Assembly: GCA_900550545.1 (NCBI GenBank)
Contig: URSS01000035.1
Coordinates: 1 to 27,061 of the forward strand
Reading direction: 5' to 3'
Length of the DNA: 27,061 bases
DNA from: an uncultured Lachnobacterium sp.
GTDB lineage: Bacteria; Bacillota; Clostridia; Lachnospirales; Lachnospiraceae
Shown here: one piece after another, positions 1 to 8,061 of the stretch
How positions within the stretch are numbered: position 1 is the first letter of the stretch
How the letters are laid out: every line of letters starts with the position of its first letter
Program-made: the position numbers and the translations under genes
The notes under the pieces: model-generated
Databases searched by the model: none
The model's input: only the letters and a program-made list of their open reading frames with translations
Told to the model about the DNA's origin: nothing

Positions 1-546
1 CCAGGAAGAGGTGGAAGGCTCCTTTATCTGCGGCAGTGAAAAATTCCGTACCGCACTCAAATCTATCCCGAAAATCTGCTCTGCCTGCTCTAATGTCACA
101 TAAGTATGGTCTTCCCACTTTGGAAGCAGCCGCTCGATTAGTGCATTGCCGCCCGACAGATTCGTGCGCACTGTTTGATAAAACATGGCGCCGTTCATCA
201 CCTCTGATTCATCCGATAAATATAATTCAAACAGTGGATTTTCCTGTCCGTCCGGGAATACCTGTACCTCCACGATTCCATCCCAGGTTGTTCCTTCCAG
301 ATGAAGTTTGTAAAAGTTTTCCGTATTGATTCCGGTCAGCATCGAGAGCACATCGACAAACTGTTTCTGGTCGTCTGTCATCTGTTCTTCCAAAAGCTGT
401 ACCTCAAGTGTATAGCCCACTCTTTCCGGGTTGAAATGTTCCTTTAAAAGCTTTGCCGCCTTCCAGTGCGGATAGCAAAAAATTCCAAGCACCAACAGCA
501 GTGCCGCTGCCACGCACACAATTCCGATTCCGATTTTCTTTTTCAT
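1..546 (-). CDS. Membrane-anchored protein of unknown function (3' end outside window)
   Basis: This is an open frame of 182 codons with no stop before the left edge, so the C-terminus is missing. The ATG at 546 follows a purine-rich ribosome-binding site (GAAAGGAAG). The N-terminus is MKKK followed by a hydrophobic stretch at about residues 5-24, which looks like a signal anchor; there is no lipobox cysteine. The rest is acidic and soluble, with several Trp and Tyr residues (HLEGTTWDGIVEVQVFPDG near residue 85), and is presumably extracytoplasmic. I do not recognise the family. It lies downstream of ftsH, separated by a terminator at 609-642, so it may have its own promoter, although I could not find a convincing one. 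Confidence 0.7.
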   Translation of the reverse strand, partial: MKKKIGIGIVCVAAALLLVLGIFCYPHWKAAKLLKEHFNPERVGYTLEVQLLEEQMTDDQKQFVDVLSMLTGINTENFYKLHLEGTTWDGIVEVQVFPDGQENPLFELYLSDESEVMNGAMFYQTVRTNLSGGNALIERLLPKWEDHTYVTLEQAEQIFGIDLSAVRNFSLPQIKEPSTSSW

Positions 547-873
547 TGCCGCTTCCTTTCTATTCTAAACAGGCTGCCTCTTCCCCTCAGCAAGCCACAT
601 ATCTATGCAAAAGAGGCAGTCACCGAAATGACTGCCTCTTTTAGGAGAAGGTATTTTTACTATGGGGTATAGCAAAAACTATATATAATGTATTGGGGGG
701 TTTTTACGGTTATTATAATACCATGGTCCGGCAGATAAGTGTGCACAAACTTCACAAAAGTCGCCATGTGTTTTTGTGTATATTGTACGACACCTTTTTC
801 AGCCTGCCAGACATCCAATTAAATTCTGCACAATTTCCTGTATAAATACCTTCCATCTTTCACTGCTGTACAA
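547..873. other. Intergenic region ftsH / unknown membrane protein
   Basis: This 327-base gap holds the hairpin terminator at 609-642. The remainder (about 643-873) is AT-rich. It contains a TATAAT on the minus strand near 710-716 without a good -35, a TGTGCACA palindrome near 741-748, and a 34-codon minus-strand frame (752-856) that lacks a ribosome-binding site. I see no gene that I can support. Confidence 0.5.
609..642 (-). terminator. Intrinsic terminator downstream of ftsH
   Basis: This is a perfect inverted repeat with 14-base arms, AAAAGAGGCAGTCA and TGACTGCCTCTTTT, around a 6-base loop (CCGAAA). Runs of A and T on both ends make it potentially bidirectional. All flanking genes are on the minus strand, so it most likely ends the spoIIE-tilS-hpt-ftsH transcript about 230 bases after the ftsH stop. 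Confidence 0.85.
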
Positions 874-2709
874 TTACAGCAATGAATCTTTGTCAAATAA
901 TGCTTCAAATTCTTCCCTTGTGATCTTCTCTTTTTCTAAAAGAAGTTCTGCACAACGGTCTAACACATCACGGTTCTCATTGATAATACGCTTTGCTTCC
1001 TCGTATGCATGATCAATAATGCTTTTGACCTCTGCATCAATCGCAGAAGCCACGCCCTCGCTGTAATTATGTGCATGGGCAAGATCACGTCCGATAAATA
1101 CTTCATCGTCATCATCTTTGTAGCAGATCAGTCCAATGTTCTCAGACATACCATAACGTGTCACCATATCTCTTGCCATAGTCGTTGCCTGCTTGATATC
1201 CTGGGAAGCTCCGGTTGTAATATCGTCAAATACCAGTTCCTCTGCGACACGGCCACCAAGGTCTACCACGATTTCCTGTAGCATGCGTCCCTTGGAATTG
1301 AACATCTCATCCTTTTCCGGGAGCGGCATTGTATAACCTGCTGCACCGGCTCCTGTAGGGATAATTGATACGGTATGCACCGGTCCCACATCCGGGAGTA
1401 CATGGAATAGAATCGCATGACCGGCCTCATGGAATGCCGTAATGCGCTTTTCTTTCTCTGAAATAATACGGCTGCGTTTCTCCGCGCCGATTCCAACTTT
1501 GATAAATGCACGCTGAATGTCTTCCTGCTTGATAAATGCACGATTTTCTTTTGCTGCCAGGATGGCTGACTCGTTCAGCAGATTCTCAAGATCTGCACCT
1601 GTAAATCCAGCAGTTGTCTGTGCAATCTGCTTCAGATCTACATCATCGCCCAGCGGCTTGTTCTTTGCATGTACGGCAAGGATTTCTTCTCTTCCCGCAA
1701 CGTCTGGACGGCCAACAACAATCTTGCGGTCGAAACGCCCCGGACGCATGATGGCAGGATCCAGAATATCCACACGGTTAGTTGCCGCCATCACAATGAT
1801 GCCTTCGTTGACACCGAAGCCATCCATCTCTACCAGCATCTGGTTGAGTGTCTGTTCACGCTCATCGTGTCCTCCACCCATACCGGTACCTCGTCTTCTT
1901 GCGACAGCATCAATCTCATCGATAAATACGATACATGGTGCGTTTTTCTTTGCATCTTCAAAAAGGTCACGCACACGGGATGCGCCGACACCAACGAACA
2001 TCTCTACGAAATCAGATCCGGAAATGCTGAAAAATGGTACGCCCGCTTCTCCGGCAACTGCTTTCGCAAGTAATGTCTTACCTGTTCCAGGAGGTCCTAC
2101 AAGAAGAACTCCCTTGGGGATACGTGCGCCAAGATTGGTATATTTCTTTGGATCACGCAGGAAATCAACCAGTTCCTCGAGATCTTCTTTTTCTTCGCGC
2201 AGACCCGCTACATTATCAAACGACATCTTGTTGTCTTCTTCGGTCGAAAGCTTGGCACGGCTTTTTCCAAAGTTCATCATTTTGCTGCCACCACTGTTTG
2301 CGGCTGCATTGTTATTCATAATCATGAACAGAATGAAAAATGCTCCAAAAATCAGAAGATATGGAAGCAATGTCATAATCCAGCTTTCTGCCGGAACATC
2401 CTCCACAACATAATTTTCGAACTTGTTCTGATCCATCAGTGTCTGCATCTCATTGATATCAGATGAATACATATACTGCTGCGTTCCATCTTTTAACTTG
2501 ATTTTCAGACTTCCTGTCGGCACTTCCCGGTTCTGTTCCACCTTGACGTAAGTCACATTTCCCTTTTGCAGTGCTTTCTCAAATTCTGCTCTGGTATAAG
2601 AACTTGTGGATGTATTTCCCGTAAGTCCGTACCAAATCAGGATCACGATAAGAACCAGTATCGCGTAAAATCCAAATCCGCGAAAGCCTCTCTTACTATT
2701 TGTGTTCAC
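874..2709 (-). CDS. ftsH: ATP-dependent zinc metalloprotease FtsH
   Basis: FtsH is a membrane-anchored hexameric AAA+ protease that degrades misfolded membrane proteins and short-lived regulators. The 611 residues are a normal family length. Two membrane segments lie at about 13-30 and 110-131, flanking a small external domain. The AAA module has Walker A GPPGTGKT at 205-212, Walker B IVFIDEID at 260-267 and the second region of homology near 311-327. The zinc protease motif HEAGH is at 427-431. The start is GTG at 2709, placed 6 bases after AAAGGAG. It begins 14 bases after hpt, in the order spoIIE-tilS-hpt-ftsH that is conserved in Firmicutes; in B. subtilis TilS and HprT have been reported to influence ftsH expression. 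All catalytic residues appear intact. Confidence 0.98.
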   Translation of the reverse strand: MNTNSKRGFRGFGFYAILVLIVILIWYGLTGNTSTSSYTRAEFEKALQKGNVTYVKVEQNREVPTGSLKIKLKDGTQQYMYSSDINEMQTLMDQNKFENYVVEDVPAESWIMTLLPYLLIFGAFFILFMIMNNNAAANSGGSKMMNFGKSRAKLSTEEDNKMSFDNVAGLREEKEDLEELVDFLRDPKKYTNLGARIPKGVLLVGPPGTGKTLLAKAVAGEAGVPFFSISGSDFVEMFVGVGASRVRDLFEDAKKNAPCIVFIDEIDAVARRRGTGMGGGHDEREQTLNQMLVEMDGFGVNEGIIVMAATNRVDILDPAIMRPGRFDRKIVVGRPDVAGREEILAVHAKNKPLGDDVDLKQIAQTTAGFTGADLENLLNESAILAAKENRAFIKQEDIQRAFIKVGIGAEKRSRIISEKEKRITAFHEAGHAILFHVLPDVGPVHTVSIIPTGAGAAGYTMPLPEKDEMFNSKGRMLQEIVVDLGGRVAEELVFDDITTGASQDIKQATTMARDMVTRYGMSENIGLICYKDDDDEVFIGRDLAHAHNYSEGVASAIDAEVKSIIDHAYEEAKRIINENRDVLDRCAELLLEKEKITREEFEALFDKDSLL

Positions 2710-2723
2710 TTTGTTCTCCTTTT

Positions 2724-3269
2724 CTACTCTGCATCTTCCACAAATCCGATATATGGAAGATTGCGATATCTCTGATCATAATCAAGACCATAACCCACAA
2801 CGAATTTGTCCGGGATTACAAATCCTGTATAATCTACTTCAAAATCATTTACCACACGACGATCCGGTTTATCCAACAGGGTGCATACCGTAAGTGTCTT
2901 TGGATTACGGCTTTTGAAAAGAGACAGTAGGCGGCTGAGTGTATGACCACTGTCCACAATATCCTCAACAACAATAACATTTTCGCCCTCAATGGAATTT
3001 TCCAAGTCCTTCTTTACATTGACTACACCGGATGAACGGGTCTCTGCTCCATAACTGGAAACAGACATAAAGTCCATCGTCATCGGGAGTGCAATTCTTT
3101 TTGCAAGCTCCGTAGTAAAGAATATCGATCCTTTTAATATGCATACAAGATATACTGACTCTCCCTCAAAACGTTTGGTAATTTCTGCACCAATTTCTGC
3201 AATACGCTTATCCAGCTGTTCTTCTGTCAGATAAACAGAAATTTCATGCTTTTTGTTATAATCCATCAT
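2724..3269 (-). CDS. hpt: Hypoxanthine (guanine) phosphoribosyltransferase
   Basis: This enzyme joins hypoxanthine or guanine to PRPP, giving IMP or GMP in cytosolic purine salvage. The 181-residue length is typical. The PRPP-binding signature VIVVEDIVDSGHTL is at about 98-111, and the LKGSIFF loop near 45-51 is the usual second PRPP/pyrophosphate loop. The start ATG (followed by a second ATG) has a strong AAAGGAGGAACT ribosome-binding site that lies inside the end of tilS; the two genes overlap by 14 bases, which suggests translational coupling. ftsH follows directly. Confidence 0.97.
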   Translation of the reverse strand: MMDYNKKHEISVYLTEEQLDKRIAEIGAEITKRFEGESVYLVCILKGSIFFTTELAKRIALPMTMDFMSVSSYGAETRSSGVVNVKKDLENSIEGENVIVVEDIVDSGHTLSRLLSLFKSRNPKTLTVCTLLDKPDRRVVNDFEVDYTGFVIPDKFVVGYGLDYDQRYRNLPYIGFVEDAE

Positions 3270-4707
3270 CCTTAGTTCCTCCTTTATATATTAGTTCCAG
3301 CACTATTTTTGTCTTTTCACTTACCATGCAGTCCGCACCCATACGACCTCCAACGATCCAGTGTATCTGCGCATCCTGCGCCACAAGCCATATGTCATCC
3401 CGCCTGTCTGCGGATACTTTTTCATTGATAAAGTAATCTGCAAGTTTCTTGCGATGACCCTCTCCATCGAATACAAAATAGTCCTGTTTCCTACGGTTCC
3501 GAATAGAAAAACCATTTTTAATCTTATCATAATCAAACCATTTCGTATATATTTTTCGGGGGATTTCCCAGATATTTCCATTAAATTGAAAAACTCGCAG
3601 CACAAAACTTTCTCCCTGGGTTCCTGTTGGGACGATACAAGGTTCTCTCCGATCCAGACATACTTCCAGCTGCTCTTGTGAAATCCGTATTTCCGTTCTG
3701 TCGTTTTCCGCAGATTCTATCAGGTCTTTCTGCAGGACAATCGCATCGTATTCCCTTTTTGCAATGATTCCATATGGCAGATTCACTCTGCGTCCGGTCT
3801 GTTTTTCCAACAGATCTGCAACTGCCTCCAAATGCGCCCCGGTAATATCCTTGCGTTTCTGCGCAACCTCCGCAACAGCCTCATGTAGTACACGCATGCG
3901 CAAAGCTTTCGGAAGCTGCTGCAATCCCTGCACAGATATCCGGTACTGCTGCCCATCTTTTCTTCGACACGCCTGCAGCGCATGGGAAGTCTCTTCATCG
4001 AGATATTCCCGCAGCTCCCACAGTCTCTGTGCCGTCTGATTCATATGAAGCACCGCCTGTGCATTGACTTCCCTCATTTGTGGCAAAATATTGTGGCGAA
4101 TCCGATTTCTGCTATATATAAGTTCTTCATTGGTTGCATCCGTACAAAACCCCTGCCCCCTCGCCTTTAAATACTGTTCAATCTGCTCCCTGCTGTTTTC
4201 CAGCAACGGCCGAATATAGCATTCGCCATCCTCCCCGACGCGAACCGGACGCATGCCACATAAGCCGTCAAGTCCGCTGCCTCTCGCCAACTGAAAAAGC
4301 ATCGTCTCCGCATTGTCTTCCATATGATGTGCGAGCGCAATTTTTGTTCCTGCATTTTCTTTTGCTACCTCCGCAAATATTTCATAGCGCAGTTTACGGG
4401 CCGCTTCCTCATCCCCTAAGTGGTGCTTTTTTGCATATGCCGGAACATCCACCGAAAACTCGCGGTATGTGAGATTTTGTTCCTTGCAGAATTGTTTTAC
4501 AAAAAGCGCATCCTTTTTGCTTGCTTCCCCACGAATTCCATGCTCCACGTGGATAGCTTCCACAGAAAATCTCATTTGTGTGGACAATTCCTTTAATATC
4601 AAACAAAGACAGATAGAGTCTGCACCCCCGGAAACGCCCACAAGCACTCTGTCTCCTGCAGATACCATATGCCATTTGTCCATAAACTCACAAATACGTT
4701 CTATCAT
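3256..4707 (-). CDS. tilS: tRNA(Ile)-lysidine synthetase TilS
   Basis: TilS uses ATP and lysine to convert C34 of the CAU-anticodon tRNA(Ile) to lysidine, changing codon reading from AUG to AUA. The PP-loop SGGADS is at residues 26-31, and a C-terminal TilS substrate-binding domain lies at about 395-480. Length is 483 residues. I chose the ATG at 4707 rather than a TTG at 4719. The ATG overlaps the spoIIE stop as TAATG, and GGGAG lies 5 bases before it, the usual arrangement for coupled translation. The gene sits between spoIIE and hpt as in many spore-forming Firmicutes. Confidence 0.97.
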   Translation of the reverse strand: MIERICEFMDKWHMVSAGDRVLVGVSGGADSICLCLILKELSTQMRFSVEAIHVEHGIRGEASKKDALFVKQFCKEQNLTYREFSVDVPAYAKKHHLGDEEAARKLRYEIFAEVAKENAGTKIALAHHMEDNAETMLFQLARGSGLDGLCGMRPVRVGEDGECYIRPLLENSREQIEQYLKARGQGFCTDATNEELIYSRNRIRHNILPQMREVNAQAVLHMNQTAQRLWELREYLDEETSHALQACRRKDGQQYRISVQGLQQLPKALRMRVLHEAVAEVAQKRKDITGAHLEAVADLLEKQTGRRVNLPYGIIAKREYDAIVLQKDLIESAENDRTEIRISQEQLEVCLDRREPCIVPTGTQGESFVLRVFQFNGNIWEIPRKIYTKWFDYDKIKNGFSIRNRRKQDYFVFDGEGHRKKLADYFINEKVSADRRDDIWLVAQDAQIHWIVGGRMGADCMVSEKTKIVLELIYKGGTKDDGL

Positions 4708-6587
4708 TATTTCTCCCAAATGCCGGTTACAATGATGGTCATGTCATCCATCGCATGTCCTCCCGTAAAAAGCAGGACATGTTCCAACAATGTCCGTGCC
4801 ATATTGCCGGCATGATCTGTTTTTATCTCACTGATCATCTCCGCAAGCTTTTCTTCCGGATTTTTCACATGCAAATATTCTAACACACCATCCGTTACCA
4901 TGACAAGAAAATCCCCATGGCACATCTTCGCCTCCTGTGGCCTGATAATCTGTTGCATATTCACTCCTGCCGGAAGGGAAGAACTGCTCAGACAGACTAC
5001 CTCATCTTTGTGCCGCAAAAAAGATGCCGCCGCCCCGATTTTCGTGATCTCCATATTTCCCGTGTACAAATCCACCGTCGCGTAATCCATCGTAGAGTAA
5101 CTTTCATCCTCTCCTTTTAATATCATGGCAGAATTCATCATACGAATTGCCGTATCTGTCGGAAACCCTGCCTCCATGAATTTTTCCATCAGATCCACAA
5201 CCATATCGCTCTCTTTGCTCGCCGCCGGTCCGCTTCCCATACCATCCGACAGGCAGATATTGTATCTTCCGTTTTCCAAAAGAAAGAGAGAAAAATTGTC
5301 CCCACTTATGAATGCTCCTTCTTTTTCCTTTGTTGCTACCCCTGATATCGCATCAAAGCAGGTGTCTTCATATGCAGTAATGCTGACAGGCTCCCGCGTC
5401 AGTATCGCCCGGGCATCCCTTTGCAGCCGAAGTGCCATCCCTGTGGCTTTTTCAAGCGCCTGCAGATAGTTTTTTGACGGAATTCCGCCTCCCCATTTGC
5501 TTGCTACCTCCGCGGTAATGGAACACCGTTTGTCTTTGTCCTCATAAATATGGATCTGCTCTGCCACAAGTCCTCTCTCCCTGACCTCGAATCCAATGCG
5601 TGCCAACAGAATCTTCGATTTTCCGTCAAGATTTTTCTGTCCCTTTGTCCAATCTTGCATCACATCAGCCATGGCATCCAGCTGTCCTGCAATGACCATC
5701 CGGTTCTCCTGGAGACGACGATACCACGCCTCATTGAGTTCCATTCGGGAAAAAGCCCACACGGCCTCCTCCACCATCCCCCGATAACAGGGACAGTTTT
5801 CCATATAATTGCTTTGTATAATATCCTCCTTGGAATTATGCGCCATCACTGCCTGAAGCATCTGTTGTATTTTTTTCGCATATACATGTTTTGCTGCTCC
5901 CCAGCAGATTGCACAGGCATCGCAACTACTGCACATTTTTGCCGTAATCTCTTCCTGTAAAACTGCCACACTCTCGTGACTGGACATTTCTTCTTTCTTC
6001 CCAACTGCCGCAAAAGCCACCGAAAGTTCATCGACCGCCTCCGCAAACGCATGCATTCTACCGCTGTCATATCCTCCTGCGGTCTGCATCACGGCGACCT
6101 CTCTTTCCAAAAATGATGCTGTGAACACTTTTCCAAGCTCCGAAGACATTTGCAGAAAATAATGAAACAGCACGGTCAGACCACACACCGTCACGCCCTC
6201 ACATAACCCAAGAATCAATTCCCGCCGTCCAATCGTTGCAAACAACATGCCTGAACAGTTCATTACAATCGTACATATTCCACTAATGATACCCGCAGTC
6301 CATCCTGCACATTTGCGGTTTGCCCACATATAAAAGCGAATGCCTGTACCTGCCACCAAAAGTATGAACAGATATTTTACCATCGCCCCGGGTGACATTG
6401 TATATCCCATAGCCGCAAACATCCCTATGTATAATATGAATGTTCGTTTCTGTTCCAGACAACATGCACCGTAAAACGCTGGAAGCAGCGGATAATATCC
6501 CATAATGCAGATCACAGAACACACCATTCCCATACCTCCGTAGCCAATTTTCACTATAACATCCATCCATTTCTTTTTTGTATTCAT
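4707..6587 (-). CDS. spoIIE: Stage II sporulation protein E, PP2C-type phosphatase (short membrane domain)
   Basis: SpoIIE dephosphorylates the anti-anti-sigma factor SpoIIAA to release sigma-F in the forespore, and it associates with FtsZ at the polar septum. The C-terminal PP2C domain (about 405-626) shows the metal-binding motifs SDGMGSG at 447-453, TDGV at 565-568 and DDMTIIV at 614-620. A central region contains Cys219, 222, 225 and 228 in a C-x2-C-x2-C-x2-C pattern, plus Cys265 and Cys267. The N-terminus has only about five hydrophobic segments (17-146). The B. subtilis protein is about 827 residues with ten segments, so this 626-residue form is shorter. The gene has its own candidate Spo0A-type promoter upstream and is the first gene of the spoIIE-tilS-hpt-ftsH run. 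Confidence 0.95.
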   Translation of the reverse strand: MNTKKKWMDVIVKIGYGGMGMVCSVICIMGYYPLLPAFYGACCLEQKRTFILYIGMFAAMGYTMSPGAMVKYLFILLVAGTGIRFYMWANRKCAGWTAGIISGICTIVMNCSGMLFATIGRRELILGLCEGVTVCGLTVLFHYFLQMSSELGKVFTASFLEREVAVMQTAGGYDSGRMHAFAEAVDELSVAFAAVGKKEEMSSHESVAVLQEEITAKMCSSCDACAICWGAAKHVYAKKIQQMLQAVMAHNSKEDIIQSNYMENCPCYRGMVEEAVWAFSRMELNEAWYRRLQENRMVIAGQLDAMADVMQDWTKGQKNLDGKSKILLARIGFEVRERGLVAEQIHIYEDKDKRCSITAEVASKWGGGIPSKNYLQALEKATGMALRLQRDARAILTREPVSITAYEDTCFDAISGVATKEKEGAFISGDNFSLFLLENGRYNICLSDGMGSGPAASKESDMVVDLMEKFMEAGFPTDTAIRMMNSAMILKGEDESYSTMDYATVDLYTGNMEITKIGAAASFLRHKDEVVCLSSSSLPAGVNMQQIIRPQEAKMCHGDFLVMVTDGVLEYLHVKNPEEKLAEMISEIKTDHAGNMARTLLEHVLLFTGGHAMDDMTIIVTGIWEK

Positions 6588-6628
6588 TTCACACCTCCAC
6601 GTAATGACGATTCATTTTTCATGGAGGG

Positions 6629-6696
6629 ATTATACGGGACATGCCGGAAAATACTTGTCATTTTTACGGCGGTTTTTTAAAAAGTTTTCGTCAAAA
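6629..6696 (-). promoter_or_regulatory. Candidate Spo0A-dependent spoIIE promoter
   Basis: On the minus strand a perfect -10 TATAAT (6634-6629) is preceded by ATGACA (6661-6656) with a 21-base spacer. An unusually long spacer is known for Spo0A~P-activated sigma-A promoters such as B. subtilis spoIIG and spoIIE. A site TGACGAA (6693-6687), inside TTTTGACGAAAA, fits the 0A-box consensus TGNCGAA, and TGACAAG at 6660-6654 overlaps the -35. The predicted start is near 6622, giving a leader of about 35 bases with the ribosome-binding site GGAGGTG. The assignment is inferred from motif and context. Confidence 0.65.
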
Positions 6697-6743
6697 CCTT
6701 TCCCCGTTGCCGATTCGAGGGAGGTCACGCAGGATGAAGAACA

Positions 6744-6781
6744 TAAAAAAAGAAAGAATCTGGTCTGCCCAAATTCTTTCT
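6744..6781 (-). terminator. Intrinsic terminator after divIC
   Basis: The minus-strand hairpin has arms AGAAAGAATTTGG and CCAGATTCTTTCT, which pair over 13 positions with one wobble around a 5-base loop. A run of T follows. It starts immediately after the divIC stop codon and separates the yabP-yabQ-divIC unit from spoIIE. Confidence 0.85.
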
Positions 6782-7078
6782 CTATTTCTCTTTTTCCTTA
6801 AAGATTATTTCATTTTTGTAGGTAAGTCCAAGCTTACTTTTCGCTATATCCTCAATATACTGTGAGGACTTCATGTATTCCTCAAGATCATCCAGTTCCG
6901 AAGATCTCTGCGTTTCATCCTGTTTCTCCTGCTGAAGTTCTGCTTCTTTCAACTGGTAATCACTGTCTTTTTGTTTCAGTCTGCATATTTGCACAGCCAT
7001 AACTGCAAGAAATGCGAGTACAATAATTGTAATACTTACAGTACCGACGTTCCTGCGTCTTCTTTTTTTAGCACTCAT
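6782..7078 (-). CDS. divIC: Septum formation initiator family protein (DivIC/FtsB-like)
   Basis: This is a small bitopic division protein that, with FtsL and DivIB/FtsQ, links the divisome to septal wall synthesis. The 98 residues comprise a basic N-terminus (KKRRRR), one membrane helix at about 14-31, a coiled coil rich in Glu, Gln and Leu at 34-68, and the conserved C-terminal segment YIEDIAKSKLGLTYKNEIIF. The gene overlaps yabQ by 11 bases and is followed at once by a terminator. The position after yabP-yabQ matches the conserved order, which supports divIC over other FtsB-like proteins. Confidence 0.9.
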   Translation of the reverse strand: MSAKKRRRRNVGTVSITIIVLAFLAVMAVQICRLKQKDSDYQLKEAELQQEKQDETQRSSELDDLEEYMKSSQYIEDIAKSKLGLTYKNEIIFKEKEK

Positions 7079-7475
7079 TTTTCTTCTCCGATTTCGTTGC
7101 TTTCCTACTATCTCTTCTTATTGTAGCCACATTCTTCACTTTTTTCAATTGCTTTTTTAAATATCGGATGATTTTTGCAATCTGGCGCATCACAGGTCTG
7201 CTGAAAACGACATAATACAATGCTGCTCCCACTAGACACGCAACAATCATATATCCTCTTATAATGCCATCATTCACCCGGCAAATGCGCAAAAACATCC
7301 AAAATCCACTGACAATCCAATACAATGCATCCTCAATGGATACCCAGATGATTCCATGGACAAAAATGCGCCGTATGACTCGCAGCAGATCATAAACCAA
7401 AACCAAGACTGCACCTGCAAGCATCGCCTGAACAAACAGCATCACTTCTATTTCAAGTCCGGATACCGGTTGCAT
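7068..7475 (-). CDS. yabQ: Spore cortex biosynthesis protein YabQ
   Basis: YabQ is a membrane protein required for spore cortex formation in B. subtilis, where it is made in the mother cell under sigma-E. The 135 residues contain three or four hydrophobic segments (about 10-30, 42-62 and 70-92) and a very basic C-terminal tail (KKQLKKVKN, then RRDSRKATKSEKK). The start ATG overlaps the yabP stop as TGATG, and the end overlaps divIC. The assignment rests on both sequence character and the conserved order. Confidence 0.9.
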   Translation of the reverse strand: MQPVSGLEIEVMLFVQAMLAGAVLVLVYDLLRVIRRIFVHGIIWVSIEDALYWIVSGFWMFLRICRVNDGIIRGYMIVACLVGAALYYVVFSRPVMRQIAKIIRYLKKQLKKVKNVATIRRDSRKATKSEKKNEC

Positions 7476-7756
7476 CAGGATAACAACTTTCCAAGTATTC
7501 CGCCTTTTTTTCCGATTCCCGGTACCTGAGAATAGTTGAGAGCGTCTACCTGTCCATCGATATCCACCTCTCCTTTTTCCAGATTCAAGCGGTTCACATG
7601 AAGATCTTTGCCTTTGATGTGAAGCATTCCAAGTTCCGTTTCAAGTAAAATTTCATTCACGTCAAAAGATAATACATCTAATATTCCGGTAAAATTTCCG
7701 CTGTGCCGATTGTTCAATATCATCTTATGCTGGTGTGTAATTGCCTTCTCTTCCAT
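7475..7756 (-). CDS. yabP: Sporulation protein YabP
   Basis: YabP (YabP/YqfC family) is a small mother-cell sporulation protein of unknown biochemistry. The 93-residue protein is soluble, with an N-terminal HKMILNNRHSGNFTGILDVLSFD stretch (about 10-32) that is typical of the family, and a Gly/Lys-rich tail. The start ATG at 7756 has a strong AGGAGG site at 7765-7770, which lies in the 3' arm of a hairpin that starts in the rqcP-yabP gap. A candidate sigma-E promoter overlaps the other arm. Translation is coupled to yabQ through TGATG. Confidence 0.92.
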   Translation of the reverse strand: MEEKAITHQHKMILNNRHSGNFTGILDVLSFDVNEILLETELGMLHIKGKDLHVNRLNLEKGEVDIDGQVDALNYSQVPGIGKKGGILGKLLS

Positions 7757-7799
7757 AAAAAAGACCTCCTATAATTTCACTATATTAGAAGGCCTCTTT
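7757..7799 (-). promoter_or_regulatory. Hairpin sequestering the yabP ribosome-binding site
   Basis: On the minus strand AAAGAGGCCTTCTA (7799-7786) can pair with TAGGAGGTCTTT (7771-7760). This gives 12 pairs with a 2-base bulge and one wobble around a 14-base loop. A run of six T (7762-7757) closes it and abuts the yabP ATG. The 3' arm contains the yabP AGGAGG site. The structure could act as a weak terminator or as a translation block on transcripts read through from rqcP. Confidence 0.6.
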
Positions 7800-7808
7800 G
7801 CTTATGAC
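7779..7808 (-). promoter_or_regulatory. Candidate sigma-E promoter for yabP-yabQ-divIC
   Basis: The sequence TCATAAG (7807-7801), a 14-base spacer and AATATAGT (7786-7779) resemble the sigma-E elements KMATATT and CATACAHT, matching 5 of 7 and 5 of 8 positions. The start would fall near 7772, inside the hairpin loop. Transcripts from here would therefore lack the hairpin's 5' arm. In B. subtilis yabP and yabQ are sigma-E genes, which supports the idea, but the match is imperfect. Confidence 0.4.
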
Positions 7809-8044
7809 ACATATTCGAATAAATCTTTTGCTTCTTCTTTCTTGGTCGTATCCTGAATGTCTAAAACACGAACCTTGACTGATTTCTGCCCAAAAAGAAT
7901 TTCTATCTCATCTCCGACTTTCACATTGGTGGATGCCTTAGCCGGTTTTCCATTGACCATGACACGTCCCGCATCGCAGGCTTCATTCGCTACCGTACGG
8001 CGCTTGATGAGTCGGGATACTTTTAAAAATTTGTCTAATCTCAT
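7802..8044 (-). CDS. rqcP: RNA-binding S4 domain protein RqcP (YabO)
   Basis: RqcP binds stalled 50S subunits and works with RqcH and tRNA(Ala) in C-terminal alanine tailing during ribosome-associated quality control. The 80-residue protein is almost entirely one S4 domain: MRLDKFLKVSRLIKRRTVAN, then the loop GRVMVNGKPAKASTNVKVGDEI. The lone S4 architecture, size and position upstream of yabP match B. subtilis YabO. The start ATG has a CAGGAG site. The gene sits just after the hup terminator, so it is probably read through from hup. Confidence 0.93.
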   Translation of the reverse strand: MRLDKFLKVSRLIKRRTVANEACDAGRVMVNGKPAKASTNVKVGDEIEILFGQKSVKVRVLDIQDTTKKEEAKDLFEYVS

Positions 8045-8061
8045 ATTCTTTCTCCTGATAG

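Noticed and set aside
741..765. Rex-like site in the ftsH downstream region
   Set aside because: Only direct TTGTG repeats and a TGTGCACA palindrome are present, not the inverted TTGTGAA/TTCACAA pair, and no redox gene follows.
752..856. 34-codon minus-strand frame after ftsH
   Set aside because: No ribosome-binding site, no recognisable product, and composition like the surrounding intergenic sequence.
1517..2413. 298-codon plus-strand open frame
   Set aside because: It lies antisense to the conserved AAA region of ftsH and resembles no protein; it is a shadow of ftsH codon use.
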